A DNA stretch of 64,000 nt from Pseudoflavonifractor sp. MSJ-37 (GCF_018917965.1 NZ_JAHLPP010000007.1:1-64000), one strand, 5' to 3'; shown: positions 1 to 8,216, counted from the first letter of the stretch. Notes: generated by a model not told the origin, from the letters alone. Translations and numbers: made by a program.

Positions 1-104
1 TTGTCAGTGAACTTCTCGTAGCTCGCAGCACCGGCGGTGGTCATCATGCCCATTACCATGGTAGACGCCAGACCGACGCTGAGAACCTTCTTGAGGTTGC
101 TCAT
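1..104 (-). CDS. SLH-domain surface protein, N-terminal fragment (cut by window edge)
   Basis: Only the first 34 codons are present; the gene runs off the left edge. The ATG at 104 follows a good AAGGAGG site. The fragment has a signal peptide (two Lys, a hydrophobic stretch and an Ala-Gly-Ala-Ala cleavage region near residues 24-27) followed by the residues YEKFTD, which resembles the start of an S-layer-homology motif. The mature protein is probably exported and bound to the cell wall. Its main function cannot be seen. Confidence 0.75.
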   Translation of the reverse strand, partial: MSNLKKVLSVGLASTMVMGMMTTAGAASYEKFTD

Positions 105-212
105 TGAGGATTCCTCCTTGTTTGATTTTGAAGCTAATCGGGAGACAATCGTCCACGAGTGGAGTACGACAGTCCTCACACCTGCCATTTCCGTACTGTT
201 TTCAAGAGAAAA

Positions 213-251
213 GGGGTATTTTTCGGGGCGTTTTGCCCCGAAAAATACCCC
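213..251. repeat. 17-bp perfect inverted repeat in intergenic region
   Basis: Left arm 213-229 (GGGGTATTTTTCGGGGC) and right arm 235-251 are perfect reverse complements around a 5-nt loop. The repeat lies between the divergent SLH gene and the ArsC-like gene, so it is not at the 3' end of any visible gene. It could be an operator, an mRNA leader hairpin of the leftward gene, or a small repeat element. A second, shorter dyad (8-bp arms TGGCAAGA/TCTTGCCA) follows at 272-291. Confidence 0.8.
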
Positions 252-340
252 TGGTTGACTTTTGGTTGACATGGCAAGATCGGTCTTGCCAATTTCCGCT
301 CTATCGTGCAGAATAGAGTCCAGAAAAGGAGTTGACTGCC

Positions 341-700
341 ATGATCTTCCTCTGGTACCCCAAGTGCTCTACCTGTCAAAAGGCCAAGGCCTGGCTGGAT
401 GCCCGCGGCGTCTCCTACGATCTGCGGGACATCAAGACCGACCGCCCCTCTGTGGATGAGCTCCGGGACTGGTATCGCCAGAGCGGCCTCCCCCTCCGGC
501 GCTTTTTCAATACCAGCGGTCTCCAGTACCGGGCTCTGGGGCTGAAAGACCGTCTCCCCGCCATGACCGAGGCGGAACAGTTGGAGCTGCTGGCCTCAGA
601 CGGGATGCTGGTCAAGCGTCCCCTGCTGGTGGGCGGCCGCTTCGCCCTCCCCGGCTTCAAGGCCGCTGACTGGGCGGAGGCCCTCCACGTGGAGTCCTGA
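341..700 (+). CDS. ArsC/Spx/MgsR-family thioredoxin-fold protein
   Basis: A protein of 119 residues in the arsenate reductase-like (ArsC, Spx, YffB) family. The N-terminal strand is followed by a CSTC motif (CxxC at about residues 10-13), the site of the redox thiol. The length, and the RPLL segment near residue 90 followed by a G-G-R-F-type turn, fit the family. The ATG at 341 was chosen because an AAAAGGA site lies about 9 nt upstream; a TTG nine bases earlier lacks such a site. The family includes true arsenate reductases and RNA polymerase-binding regulators, and the exact role here cannot be decided. The gene stands alone and ends at a strong terminator. Confidence 0.85.
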   Translation: MIFLWYPKCSTCQKAKAWLDARGVSYDLRDIKTDRPSVDELRDWYRQSGLPLRRFFNTSGLQYRALGLKDRLPAMTEAEQLELLASDGMLVKRPLLVGGRFALPGFKAADWAEALHVES

Positions 701-705
701 AACGC

Positions 706-755
706 ATACGGCCGCCGACGGACCGGATCTGGTCCATCGGCGGCCGTATCTTTTT
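706..755 (+). terminator. Rho-independent terminator after the ArsC-like gene
   Basis: A 13-bp stem (706-718 with 737-749) is followed directly by CTTTTT. It lies 5 nt after the stop codon at 700 and just before the end of the convergent DUF975 gene. Confidence 0.9.
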
Positions 756-759
756 CCAT

Positions 760-1590
760 TCAGAACGGGGCTGTCCCGTCCAACGCCCCGGACTGGGGAC
801 CTCTGGGCCAGCGGCCCGTCAAAAAATCATAGAAGTTGGCCATGGTCGTCATGCTGTACGGCGTCACCCACAGGCCCACGATCCCTGCCGTCAGGGCGGA
901 CAGGATCTGCCAGCCCAAGAAGGAGATCTGGAGCTTGAAGCACTCCCACTTCCACCCCCGCATATAGGCCACGCTGCTGCGCACCGCCGCCCGGGCTCCC
1001 GCCTCCGGCTCATCCACCAGGAAGAAAAAGGTCAGGGCATACCGCAGGGACACCCAGAACACATAGATCATGAAGCCGACTGCACCCAACACCGTCAGGG
1101 GCATCGCCGGCCCGCCGAGGAGCGCCCCCGGAAGGCACAGCAGGAACAACGCCCCCATGCCCAGCATCGTCCAGCCCATTGCGCTGAGGCCCACCCAGAC
1201 CACCGCCAGCAGGACCCGGCCCGCCATGGAAAAGATGTCCAGCAGATCCTGGAGACCCGCCCGCCGGCCCCGGGCCATGTTCAGGCTGTAAGCCGTATAG
1301 CCCGCCGCCAGCACCTGGGAGAACAGCCCCATGAGGATCGTGAAGAACAGGTATGGCAGGAGCCACGCTCCACTCCAAAGCTCCGCCGGATAGTAGTCCG
1401 CCCCCAGGGCCATCCCCTTCAGGGCTGCGAGCGGCGAATTGGAGGCCAGCAGGAGGATCACAAAGCTCCCGCCGCTGGTCAGACCGGTGGTGAGCAGAAG
1501 ATATACCAATGTCACCAGCATCGGATGGGGCGACGCCCCTGCCATCCCGGCACGGGCGTCCCATTTCGCGCGGACTCGATCGAAGCGCAT
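760..1590 (-). CDS. DUF975-type integral membrane protein
   Basis: A protein of 276 residues with about six hydrophobic segments. It starts with a short basic region (MRFDRVRAKWDAR) that is typical of DUF975 proteins, then a first membrane segment near residues 25-50, others around 85-115, 135-160, 165-185 and 190-215, and a final one near 235-260. The ATG at 1590 has a strong GGAGGTGG site; the open frame continues upstream in low-complexity GC-rich DNA, which is not part of the gene. DUF975 proteins are conserved in Firmicutes, but their role is unknown. It converges on the ArsC-like gene. Confidence 0.8.
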   Translation of the reverse strand: MRFDRVRAKWDARAGMAGASPHPMLVTLVYLLLTTGLTSGGSFVILLLASNSPLAALKGMALGADYYPAELWSGAWLLPYLFFTILMGLFSQVLAAGYTAYSLNMARGRRAGLQDLLDIFSMAGRVLLAVVWVGLSAMGWTMLGMGALFLLCLPGALLGGPAMPLTVLGAVGFMIYVFWVSLRYALTFFFLVDEPEAGARAAVRSSVAYMRGWKWECFKLQISFLGWQILSALTAGIVGLWVTPYSMTTMANFYDFLTGRWPRGPQSGALDGTAPF

Positions 1591-1661
1591 CGCTCCACCT
1601 CCTATAAATATAGATGGGATCTTCCTCTCTAAGATAGCATAGCCGTATGCCTTTGGCAAGC

Positions 1662-1700
1662 AAAAAGCCCCGGAACTCCCTCTCTCGGGAGTTCCGGGGC
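1662..1700 (-). terminator. Terminator of the TPM-domain gene
   Basis: A 14-bp perfect stem (1667-1680 with 1687-1700) is followed on the minus strand by TTTTTG. It lies 27 bp after the stop of the leftward TPM gene. Confidence 0.9.
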
Positions 1701-1726
1701 CATCGTATGTCCTAAATGGTGACCGG

Positions 1727-2905
1727 TCAGCGGCGTCCGCCGCCGAAACCTCCACCGCCGCCGCGGCTGCCGCCAAAGCCGCCTCCACGGCTGCCGCCGA
1801 AGCTCCCTCCGCCCCGGCTCCCGCCGAAGCCGCCGGAAGGTCTGCTCCCACCAAAACTGCCGCCGGGACGGGCCCCGCCGGAGGGACGGCTCCCACCGAA
1901 CCCACTGCCGGGACGGGCTCCGCCAGAGGGACGGCTCCCGCCGAACCCGCTGCCAGGACGGGCTCCGCCAGAGGGACGGCTCCCACCGAACCCACTGCCG
2001 GGACGGCCGCCGCCGGAGGGACGTCCCCCGCCGAAGCCGCCGGGACCGGGTCCACCGGGCCTGGGACCGCCAGGGCCAGGACCGGGCCCTCTGCCAGGTC
2101 CGGGCCCTCCTCTCGGGCCACCCGGAGGCGGAGGCGGCGGGGCCCAATGGCGCCGGTACCAGCTGGACCGCGGGCCGTGCCAGAAGAAGATCGGCCGGAA
2201 CACCACCGGAGGCTCCGGCACGCCATAATAGCGGCGGCGGTAATCGTTGTAGCGGTACCGGTCCGCGATGGACGCGATGATGAGGATCAGCACCACCGTA
2301 AAGACCAGCACCGTGCCCTGATCCACTCCGCTCTCATAGGTATAGCTGTAGCCATAGTCCTCACCGGGCATCACGGCGCTCCCGCCGAAATAGCTCTGGT
2401 AGACCCCGTCCATCCCCTGATAAAAGCTGAGGATACCGTCCTCCCAGTCGTTTCCGGACAGGACCCGCTCGTCCAGCTCCTGCATGACGCTGTTCGTCAG
2501 GAATGCGGAGAACTCGGTGCCGGGGTACACATAGTAGCTTCCGGTGGCATCGTCGATATAGAGGATCGCGTCTCCATCCCCCAAGCCCATAGCCCGACCG
2601 GCAGACTGGGCGGCGGTCTCCAGATCGTCGGTCCCGGCGTCCTCTACGGTGACCAGGGCCACCACGCTGTTATAACGGCTGTCCCAGTTGGCGTCATAGC
2701 TGAGCACCGTCTGGGCCGCGCTCTTGGAAAGGAGGCCCGCCTGGTCATCCAGGAACCGGCTGACCTTGCCGGTGTCCAGCCCGCTCTCCAGCGGGATGCT
2801 GGGCGTAGGGCCGGTCAGGTAAGACTGCTTCCTGGCCTGTCCGATCCCGATGGCGGCCGCCACCATCAACACGAAAAGCACGATGGCTGTGGTCCGTTTC
2901 TTCAA
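1727..2905 (-). CDS. TPM-domain membrane protein with Gly/Pro-rich C-terminal tail
   Basis: A protein of 392 residues. An uncleaved signal anchor (residues 7-24) is followed by a TPM (YgcG-like) domain at about 45-165, with the family features DDQAGLLS and YIDDATGSYYVYPG. A second membrane segment is at about 190-210. The last 150 residues are almost only Gly, Pro, Arg and Ser, first a PPPPPPGG run and then GFGGSRPSGG-type repeats. The start is a TTG, reading MKKRTT, with GGAG about 10 nt upstream. TPM proteins act at the envelope and have been linked to photosystem repair in plants and possible phosphatase activity. The Gly-rich tail is probably disordered and exposed. TelA and XpaC lie upstream on the same strand. 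Confidence 0.8.
   Translation of the reverse strand: MKKRTTAIVLFVLMVAAAIGIGQARKQSYLTGPTPSIPLESGLDTGKVSRFLDDQAGLLSKSAAQTVLSYDANWDSRYNSVVALVTVEDAGTDDLETAAQSAGRAMGLGDGDAILYIDDATGSYYVYPGTEFSAFLTNSVMQELDERVLSGNDWEDGILSFYQGMDGVYQSYFGGSAVMPGEDYGYSYTYESGVDQGTVLVFTVVLILIIASIADRYRYNDYRRRYYGVPEPPVVFRPIFFWHGPRSSWYRRHWAPPPPPPGGPRGGPGPGRGPGPGPGGPRPGGPGPGGFGGGRPSGGGRPGSGFGGSRPSGGARPGSGFGGSRPSGGARPGSGFGGSRPSGGARPGGSFGGSRPSGGFGGSRGGGSFGGSRGGGFGGSRGGGGGFGGGRR
1862..2041 (-). repeat. Four tandem 45-bp repeats inside the TPM gene tail
   Basis: Units at 1862-1906, 1907-1951, 1952-1996 and 1997-2041 are near-identical 45-mers, each coding 15 residues of the pattern GFGGSRPSGG plus ARPGS. Units 1-3 differ at only a few bases and unit 4 is the most diverged. 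Since the unit is a multiple of three, copy-number change would keep the reading frame. Confidence 0.9.
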
Positions 2906-2941
2906 GGGGCATCACTCTCCTCAAGCGCAAATATCCGTTCT

Positions 2942-3232
2942 GTCTGTCTCAGCCTCTCAGCTCCAGCAGCTTCTGCTTCAGTTCACCTTCGATCTTGCCC
3001 AGTCCCCAGGGAAGGGCGCCGGGGACGCCCTTCCCTGGGCCCCCCATCCTTTCCTTCCTCGGGACGAATGGATCGTCCCTGCGGCAAGACCGCCTGCGGC
3101 GGTGCTTGGACGCGCTCACGCGCGGCGGGCGGACGAACCGCCCGCGCCGAGCTGGGCCGTCGGCTGGTCCGGTCTGTCTCAGCCTCTCAGCTCCAGCAGC
3201 TTCTGCTTCAGCTCACCTTCGATCTTGCCCAG
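2942..3232. repeat. 61-bp direct repeat of the telA 3' end around a hairpin-rich insert
   Basis: Positions 2942-3002 match 3172-3232 with one mismatch (2982 against 3212), an offset of 230 bp. The right copy is the real end of telA, its last 17 codons and stop plus 7 bp beyond; the left copy is an untranslated duplicate. Between them, 3003-3171 holds at least four hairpins: 3005-3018/3026-3039 (14-bp stem), 3061-3067/3073-3079, 3089-3094/3098-3103 and 3125-3132/3138-3145. No gene is visible. It looks like a small structured insertion element or a duplication product, and it fills the telA to TPM-gene gap. Confidence 0.85.
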
Positions 3233-4375
3233 CTCGGCTTCCGCGTCGCGGCGCTTCTGGGCGCCGTCCTGCTGGATCTTCATGACCTCATCCAGCGTAG
3301 AGATCAGCTGTTCGTTGGTGTGCTTCAGGGTCTCGATATCCACCACGCTCCGCTCGGCCTCCTTGGCCGTCTCGATGGTGCCCATCTTCAGCAGGTCCGC
3401 GTTCTTGGTCAGCAGTTCGTTGGTCATGTTGGTCACGGCGCTCTGAGCGGCGGTGGCCTGCCGGGAGTGTTCCAGCCCCATAGCCAGCACCATCTGGCTC
3501 TTCCACAGGGGGATCGTGTTCACCAGCGAGGACTGGATCTTCTCCAGCATGAGGGTGTCGTTGTTCTGGATCAGGCGGGTCTGGGGGCCCATCTGGATGG
3601 ATATCACCCGGGTCAACTCCAGGTCGTGGATCTTCTTGTCGAAGCGCTCGCACATATTGGCCAGGTCGTTGTAGGCCTGCGCGTCCTCCTGAGCGCCGGT
3701 CTGAGTGGCCTTCTGCTTGAGCTCTTCCAGCTCGCCGGTCCGGACCTGCTGGAGCCGCTTCTTGCCCGCCAGGATATACATGGTGAGTTCCTTATAATAT
3801 TTCATGTTCAGCTCGTACATCTGGTCCAGCATGGCCACGTCCTTCATCAGGGTGACCTGATGCTTCTCCAGAAGGGAGGCGATCTTGTCCACATTGGTCT
3901 CAGCCTTGGAGTAGGCGATCTTCATCTCCTCCAGCTCGTTTTTCTTCTTCTGGAAGAAGCCGAGGATGCCACCCTTCTTCTCCTCAGGCGTGCCTACGTG
4001 CTTGAGCTCTACCACCAGGGAGGACAGGGCCTCGCCCACCTCGCCCAGATCCTTGGTCCGCACGGAGTTCAGAGCGCTCTCCGAGAAGCCGGCGATGTTC
4101 TTCTGGGCCGCCGCGCCGTACTGGAGCACCACGTTGGAATCCCGCAGGTCGATCTTCTGGGCGAAGTCGTCCACCATCTTCCGCTCGGCCTCGCTGAGAC
4201 GGCTCTCATCCAGCTTGACGGCGGCGGCCTCCCGCTCGGCCTCGGTCATCTGGCCGGGCTTGGCCGCAGGCTCATCGCCCAGCGTCAGAACGGGGGCCTC
4301 CGGAGCGGCGGCCGCGGCCGTATCCAGAGTGGGGGTGAGCGTCAGCTCCGGCATCATATCCAGTTCGTCAGACAT
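3179..4375 (-). CDS. Toxic anion resistance family protein (TelA/KlaA-like)
   Basis: A protein of 398 residues that matches the TelA family (about 360-400 residues): an acidic, Ala/Pro-rich N-terminus, then long helices from about residue 60 to the end, with the motifs DLRDSNVVLQYG, GFFQKKKNE and LWKSQMVLAMGLEHSRQA. TelA proteins are cytoplasmic coiled-coil proteins linked to tellurite and other cell-envelope stress resistance; the mechanism is not established. It sits 69 bp after xpaC on the same strand, the usual Firmicute pairing. Its 3' end is duplicated downstream. Confidence 0.9.
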   Translation of the reverse strand: MSDELDMMPELTLTPTLDTAAAAAPEAPVLTLGDEPAAKPGQMTEAEREAAAVKLDESRLSEAERKMVDDFAQKIDLRDSNVVLQYGAAAQKNIAGFSESALNSVRTKDLGEVGEALSSLVVELKHVGTPEEKKGGILGFFQKKKNELEEMKIAYSKAETNVDKIASLLEKHQVTLMKDVAMLDQMYELNMKYYKELTMYILAGKKRLQQVRTGELEELKQKATQTGAQEDAQAYNDLANMCERFDKKIHDLELTRVISIQMGPQTRLIQNNDTLMLEKIQSSLVNTIPLWKSQMVLAMGLEHSRQATAAQSAVTNMTNELLTKNADLLKMGTIETAKEAERSVVDIETLKHTNEQLISTLDEVMKIQQDGAQKRRDAEAELGKIEGELKQKLLELRG

Positions 4376-4444
4376 AGCTGATCCATCCTTTCTTCTCGTC
4401 CTTCCATTCGGGAAGTCGAATCCAGTTCGTGATATCCGTCTCTT

Positions 4445-5155
4445 TTATTGCGCTCCGGCCTGGAAGTCGGAGCCGGTCAGGCCCTCTCCGGAGAGCATCC
4501 GCTCCAGAACGGTGATGTCCGTGGCGATGTCCAGGGCCTCGTCTCCGAACAGGGCGTCCAGCTGGCGGTCGAAGGCGGTGACGATGGTGTCCATCATCTT
4601 TTCCACCTTGCCCTTGGTCCCGTCGATGTTGGCGCCGGAGATCCCGGCGCTGTCCATCCGGTCGTAGGCGTTCAGGAGCTTCAGCGTGGTGGGCAGGTAG
4701 TAGTCCAGGAACTTGCGGATCTGAGACTGCTTCTCCGGGTGCTCCGCCACATAGTCCAGGATCTTGCCGGTGACCTCCTCCAGATGGTCGATCTGGGCGG
4801 AGATCTTTGGATCGGCGATGCTGGCGTTCAGCCGCTTCATCTCTCCCACGGCCCGGTCCCGCTCGGCCCGGAGCGCGGCCACCTCCGGAGAGACGGCAGG
4901 CTCCTGCTTTTTCGCGGCCTCCTGCTTGGGCTGGGCGGTCTTGTCCGCCTCCTTCCCCTTCCCGTCCGCGTCAGGATAGGTGACCACATAGTCCTTCCAG
5001 ATCAGGCACCGGCCCAGCACATACACCGCCAGAGAGGCGGCAGCGGCCCCAATGAAATGGAGCGGCGCATAGAGCGGCAGAGCCATGGACCAGAGCAGCC
5101 AGACGATGCCGGCCGCATAGATGGGGATCGTGGACGCTATCTTTTTGTTCGCCAT
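4445..5155 (-). CDS. XpaC-like 5-bromo-4-chloroindolyl phosphate hydrolysis family protein
   Basis: A protein of 236 residues. Two membrane segments at about residues 10-50 are followed by a charged linker rich in Lys/Glu/Ala and a helical C-terminal domain with LDYYLPTTLKLLNAYDRM, the hallmark of the XpaC family. The ATG at 5155 is preceded by TTGGAGG. XpaC was named after a Bacillus phenotype on a chromogenic phosphate, but enzymatic activity is not proven. It is the first gene of an xpaC-telA operon with a near-perfect promoter at 5195-5223. Confidence 0.88.
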   Translation of the reverse strand: MANKKIASTIPIYAAGIVWLLWSMALPLYAPLHFIGAAAASLAVYVLGRCLIWKDYVVTYPDADGKGKEADKTAQPKQEAAKKQEPAVSPEVAALRAERDRAVGEMKRLNASIADPKISAQIDHLEEVTGKILDYVAEHPEKQSQIRKFLDYYLPTTLKLLNAYDRMDSAGISGANIDGTKGKVEKMMDTIVTAFDRQLDALFGDEALDIATDITVLERMLSGEGLTGSDFQAGAQ

Positions 5156-5194
5156 CGGCATTTCCTCCAAACTGAGGTCGATTCGTTCTAGTTT

Positions 5195-5223
5195 ATTGTA
5201 CCGTTCCCCCGAGGCGGTGTCAA
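5195..5223 (-). promoter_or_regulatory. Sigma-A promoter of xpaC-telA
   Basis: On the minus strand, -35 TTGACA (5223-5218), a 17-nt spacer and -10 TACAAT (5200-5195). The transcript would start near 5188, about 33 nt before the xpaC start codon. Confidence 0.85.
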
Positions 5224-5278
5224 GGAAAGTTCCACGGGAGCAGGCCTCTGAGCGTGCCGTTTCTGGTCAGTTTCTCCG

Positions 5279-5307
5279 TTGACTTTATGGGGAAAGATCA
5301 GTATGAT
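5279..5307 (+). promoter_or_regulatory. Sigma-A promoter of the threonine ammonia-lyase gene
   Basis: -35 TTGACT (5279-5284), a 17-nt spacer and -10 TATGAT (5302-5307). The start point would be near 5314, giving a 5' leader of about 124 nt before the ATG at 5438. No known riboswitch, T-box or terminator hairpin is recognised in that leader. Confidence 0.85.
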
Positions 5308-5437
5308 ATATAAAATGCCTTTTCCTACGGTCCCGGCCTGGAGAAGACGACCCGCAACGGCCCGGTCCAGTCCCCTGACAGAAAGGGCGGGACCCCCATC
5401 CGCTGTGCCACTTGTGTCAAAGAAAGGGGACATTCCC

Positions 5438-6649
5438 ATGCTCACGCTCAACGAGTTCAAAGAGGCCCGGAACGTACTGTCCGGCGTCATCCAGGACACC
5501 CATCTGATCTACAGCCCCGCCCTGTCCAAGAACACTGGCAACAATGTATACATCAAGCCGGAGAACATGCAGGTCACCGGCGCCTACAAGATCCGCGGCG
5601 CTTATTATAAGATCAGCACCCTCTCTCAGGAGGAGAAGGAGAAGGGCCTGATCACCGCCTCTGCCGGCAACCATGCCCAGGGCGTGGCCTATGCCGCCCA
5701 GCACGCCGGCGTGAAGGCCACCATCGTCATGCCCACCACCACCCCGCTGGTGAAGGTGAACAATACGAAGGACTACGGCGCCGAGGTCATCCTCCACGGC
5801 GAGACCTTCGACGATGCCGCCGCCCTCTGCACCAAGCTGGCCGAGGAGCGGGGCCTGACCTACATCCATCCCTTCAACGACCCCGCCGTGGCCACCGGCC
5901 AGGGCACCATCTCCTATGAGATCTTCAAGGACCTGCCCGACGTGGACGTGATCCTGGTGCCCATCGGCGGCGGTGGACTGGCCACCGGCGTGTCCACTCT
6001 GGCCAAGCTGCTCAATCCCAACGTCACCGTGATCGGCGTGGAGCCCGTGGGCGCCGCCTGCATGAAGGCCAGCCTGGAGGCCGGCCATGTGGTCACCCTC
6101 CCCAAGGTCGACACCATCGCCGACGGCGTGGCCGTCAAGACCCCCGGCGACAAGATCTTCCCCTATCTCCAGAAGAACATCGACGATATCATCACCATCC
6201 ACGACAGCGAGCTGGTAGACGCCTTCCTGGACATGATGGAGCGTCACAAGATGATCGTGGAGAACGCCGGCCTGCTCACCATCGCCGCCCTGAACCATCT
6301 GGACTGCAAGGGCAAAAACGTGGTGTCTGTCCTCTCCGGCGGCAATATGGACGTGATCACCATCTCCTCTCTGGTCCAGCACGGCCTCATCAACCGTGGC
6401 CGGGTGTTCACCTTCTCCGTACAGCTCCCCGACCGCCCCGGCGAGCTGGTGCGGGTGGCCCAGATCGTGGCCAAGGAGAACGGCAACATCATCAAGCTGG
6501 AGCACAACCAGTTCGTCAACCTGAACCGTCAGGCCGGCGTGGAGCTGCGGGTGACCACCGAGGCCTTCGGCCACGCCCATAAGAACGCCATCCTGGACGC
6601 CTTCAAGGCCGCGGGCTACGACGCCCGCGTGGTGAACACCGTCCTCTAA
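5438..6649 (+). CDS. ilvA: Threonine ammonia-lyase with C-terminal ACT domain
   Basis: A PLP enzyme of 403 residues that deaminates threonine to 2-oxobutanoate, either feeding isoleucine synthesis or threonine degradation. The motif TGAYKIRGA (about residues 43-51) carries the PLP lysine, SAGNHAQGVA binds the phosphate-substrate region, and the glycine loop IGGGGLATG contacts the PLP phosphate. Residues 330-400 form an ACT domain (SVQLPDRPGELVRVAQ). The single short ACT domain is like the catabolic/short TdcB-IlvA forms, not the long two-ACT biosynthetic enzyme. ATG at 5438 has AAAGGGGA upstream. The reading frame is open further upstream, but the promoter at 5279-5307 and family length favour this start. 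Confidence 0.9.
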   Translation: MLTLNEFKEARNVLSGVIQDTHLIYSPALSKNTGNNVYIKPENMQVTGAYKIRGAYYKISTLSQEEKEKGLITASAGNHAQGVAYAAQHAGVKATIVMPTTTPLVKVNNTKDYGAEVILHGETFDDAAALCTKLAEERGLTYIHPFNDPAVATGQGTISYEIFKDLPDVDVILVPIGGGGLATGVSTLAKLLNPNVTVIGVEPVGAACMKASLEAGHVVTLPKVDTIADGVAVKTPGDKIFPYLQKNIDDIITIHDSELVDAFLDMMERHKMIVENAGLLTIAALNHLDCKGKNVVSVLSGGNMDVITISSLVQHGLINRGRVFTFSVQLPDRPGELVRVAQIVAKENGNIIKLEHNQFVNLNRQAGVELRVTTEAFGHAHKNAILDAFKAAGYDARVVNTVL

Positions 6650-6915
6650 ACGAAGCATCCCCTGTGTCGGCCGCCGGCGGAGCCCACCGGCGGCCAACTA
6701 TCTCAGCGGCGCGTGACCGGCCCCAGCCGGGACCGGGCCCCGTGGCTGTGTGGGAGAGCGCTGGCCAGTCCGGCCACGCAGGCGCTTCCGCACCCCTGCC
6801 GCGTGCTCCATCCTATGTGTCTCCCAGCCGCGGGGTGTCCGGCTCCGGCCCCGCGATCTCCCTCCCGCAGACCGGCTCCGGCCCCCTGTGGGAGGACTGA
6901 ACGGAGGATATCGTA
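6650..6915 (+). other. 266-bp intergenic region with GC hairpins
   Basis: No credible gene. A 9-bp stem (GGCCGCCGG/CCGGCGGCC, within about 6669-6695) follows the lyase gene but lacks a T-run. Near the right end, an imperfect stem (CCTCCCGCAG with CTGTGGGAGG) lies 10-15 nt before the rpe ribosome site. No convincing promoter for rpe was found, so rpe and recR may be read from upstream. Confidence 0.5.
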
Positions 6916-7560
6916 ATGATCAAGATCGCACCCTCGATCCTTTCTGCCGATTTCGCCAACCTGGAGCGGGACATCAAGCGTGTCTCCTCCGCCGACTGGC
7001 TCCATGTGGACGTGATGGACGGCATGTTCGTCCCCAACATCAGCATCGGCATCCCTGTGGTCAAGTCCATCCGCAAGTGTACCGATATGTTCCTGGACGT
7101 GCATCTCATGATCGAGAAGCCCGTCCGCTATGTGGAGGCCTTTGCCAAGGCCGGCGCCGACCTGCTCTCCATCCATCTGGAGGCCGACGGCCCCAGCGGC
7201 ATCTCCGAGGCCCTGCGGCTCATGGACGCCTGCGGCGTGAAGAAGGCGGTGGCCCTGCGGCCCATCACCTCCCCCAAGGCCGTGATCCCCTATCTGGAAC
7301 AGCTGGATATGGTGCTGGTCATGACGGTAGAGCCCGGCTTCGGCGGCCAGTCCTTCATGGCCGATCAGCTGGACACCGTGGCCCAGATCCGATCTCTGAT
7401 CCAGCAGTACAACCCCGCCTGCCGGCTGGAGGTGGACGGCGGCATCAACACCGAGACCGCCCGCCGGGCCGTGACCGCCGGCGCCGATACCCTGGTGGCC
7501 GGCTCCGCCGTCTACGGCGCCGCCGACCCCGCCATGGCCATCTCCGCTCTGCGGGGATGA
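6916..7560 (+). CDS. rpe: Ribulose-phosphate 3-epimerase
   Basis: A protein of 214 residues, normal for the family. It interconverts ribulose 5-phosphate and xylulose 5-phosphate in the cytoplasmic pentose phosphate pathway. Visible motifs are APSILSADF at the N-terminus, HVDVMDGMFVPN (catalytic Asp and metal ligands), LDVHLMI (His), VEPGFGGQSF (phosphate loop) and VDGGIN with the second catalytic Asp. An ACGGAGG site lies 9 nt upstream of the ATG. recR follows 26 bp downstream. Confidence 0.96.
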   Translation: MIKIAPSILSADFANLERDIKRVSSADWLHVDVMDGMFVPNISIGIPVVKSIRKCTDMFLDVHLMIEKPVRYVEAFAKAGADLLSIHLEADGPSGISEALRLMDACGVKKAVALRPITSPKAVIPYLEQLDMVLVMTVEPGFGGQSFMADQLDTVAQIRSLIQQYNPACRLEVDGGINTETARRAVTAGADTLVAGSAVYGAADPAMAISALRG

Positions 7561-7586
7561 GTCCGTCCTGACTACGGAGGTCCTCC

Positions 7587-8192
7587 ATGCAGTATTTCCC
7601 TCCCGCGCTGGAGACGCTCACCGAGCAGTTCGCCCGTCTGCCGGGCATCGGCCGGAAGAGCGCCCAGCGTCTGGCTTTCTTTATCCTCTCCCAGCCCCCG
7701 GAGAGCGTCCAGGCCTTTGCCGACGCCCTCACGGCCGCCAAGCAGTCTATCTGCCTGTGTCCTGTCTGCCAGAACCTGACCGAGGGCGAGGGGCCCTGTG
7801 CCATCTGTTCCAGCGAGAAGCGGGACAAGGGGGTCATCTGTGTGGTGGCCACTCCCAAGGACGTGGTGGCCATCGAGCGGGCCCGGGAGTATGAGGGGCT
7901 CTACCATGTGCTCCACGGGGTGATCTCCCCTATGAACCATGTGGGTCCCGACGACCTGCACATCAAGGAGCTGATCGAGCGGGTGGCCGCCGGCGGCGTT
8001 CGGGAGGTCATCATGGCCACCAACCCCGACACCGAGGGCGAGGCCACCGCCATGTATCTCTCCCGGCTCCTGAAGCCCTTCCAGGTGAAGGTCACCCGGC
8101 TGGCCTACGGCATCCCCGTGGGCAGCCATCTGGAGTACACCGACGACGCCACCCTCATGCGCGCCCTGGAGGGCCGCAGAGAGATGCTCTGA
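7587..8192 (+). CDS. recR: Recombination mediator protein RecR
   Basis: A protein of 201 residues, typical length. RecR works with RecO/RecF to load RecA on gapped DNA. Order of domains: helix-hairpin-helix (RLPGIGRKSAQRLAF, residues 15-29), a zinc finger CPVC...CAIC (about 57-72), a Toprim domain (ICVVATPKDVVAIER and TNPDTEGEATA), and a C-terminal Walker-like segment. GGAGG lies just upstream of the ATG. It is co-directional with rpe and ends at a strong terminator. Confidence 0.96.
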   Translation: MQYFPPALETLTEQFARLPGIGRKSAQRLAFFILSQPPESVQAFADALTAAKQSICLCPVCQNLTEGEGPCAICSSEKRDKGVICVVATPKDVVAIERAREYEGLYHVLHGVISPMNHVGPDDLHIKELIERVAAGGVREVIMATNPDTEGEATAMYLSRLLKPFQVKVTRLAYGIPVGSHLEYTDDATLMRALEGRREML

Positions 8193-8216
8193 CGCACATC
8201 CCCCCTCCGAGACGCC

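Noticed and set aside
1862-2041. CRISPR-like regular repeats
   Set aside because: The units are contiguous without spacers, code for a Gly-rich protein in frame, and no cas genes are present.
2147-4381. A 744-residue plus-strand frame opposite telA
   Set aside because: Shadow of telA and the TPM gene; the 61-bp repeat appears in it only because it spans the duplicated region.
5308-5437. A riboswitch or leader peptide before the threonine ammonia-lyase gene
   Set aside because: No T-box sequence, terminator hairpin or Thr/Ile codon run could be found in the 124-nt leader.
6650-6915. A small gene between ilvA and rpe
   Set aside because: Open frames exist but none has a ribosome site or plausible composition; the region is GC hairpins.
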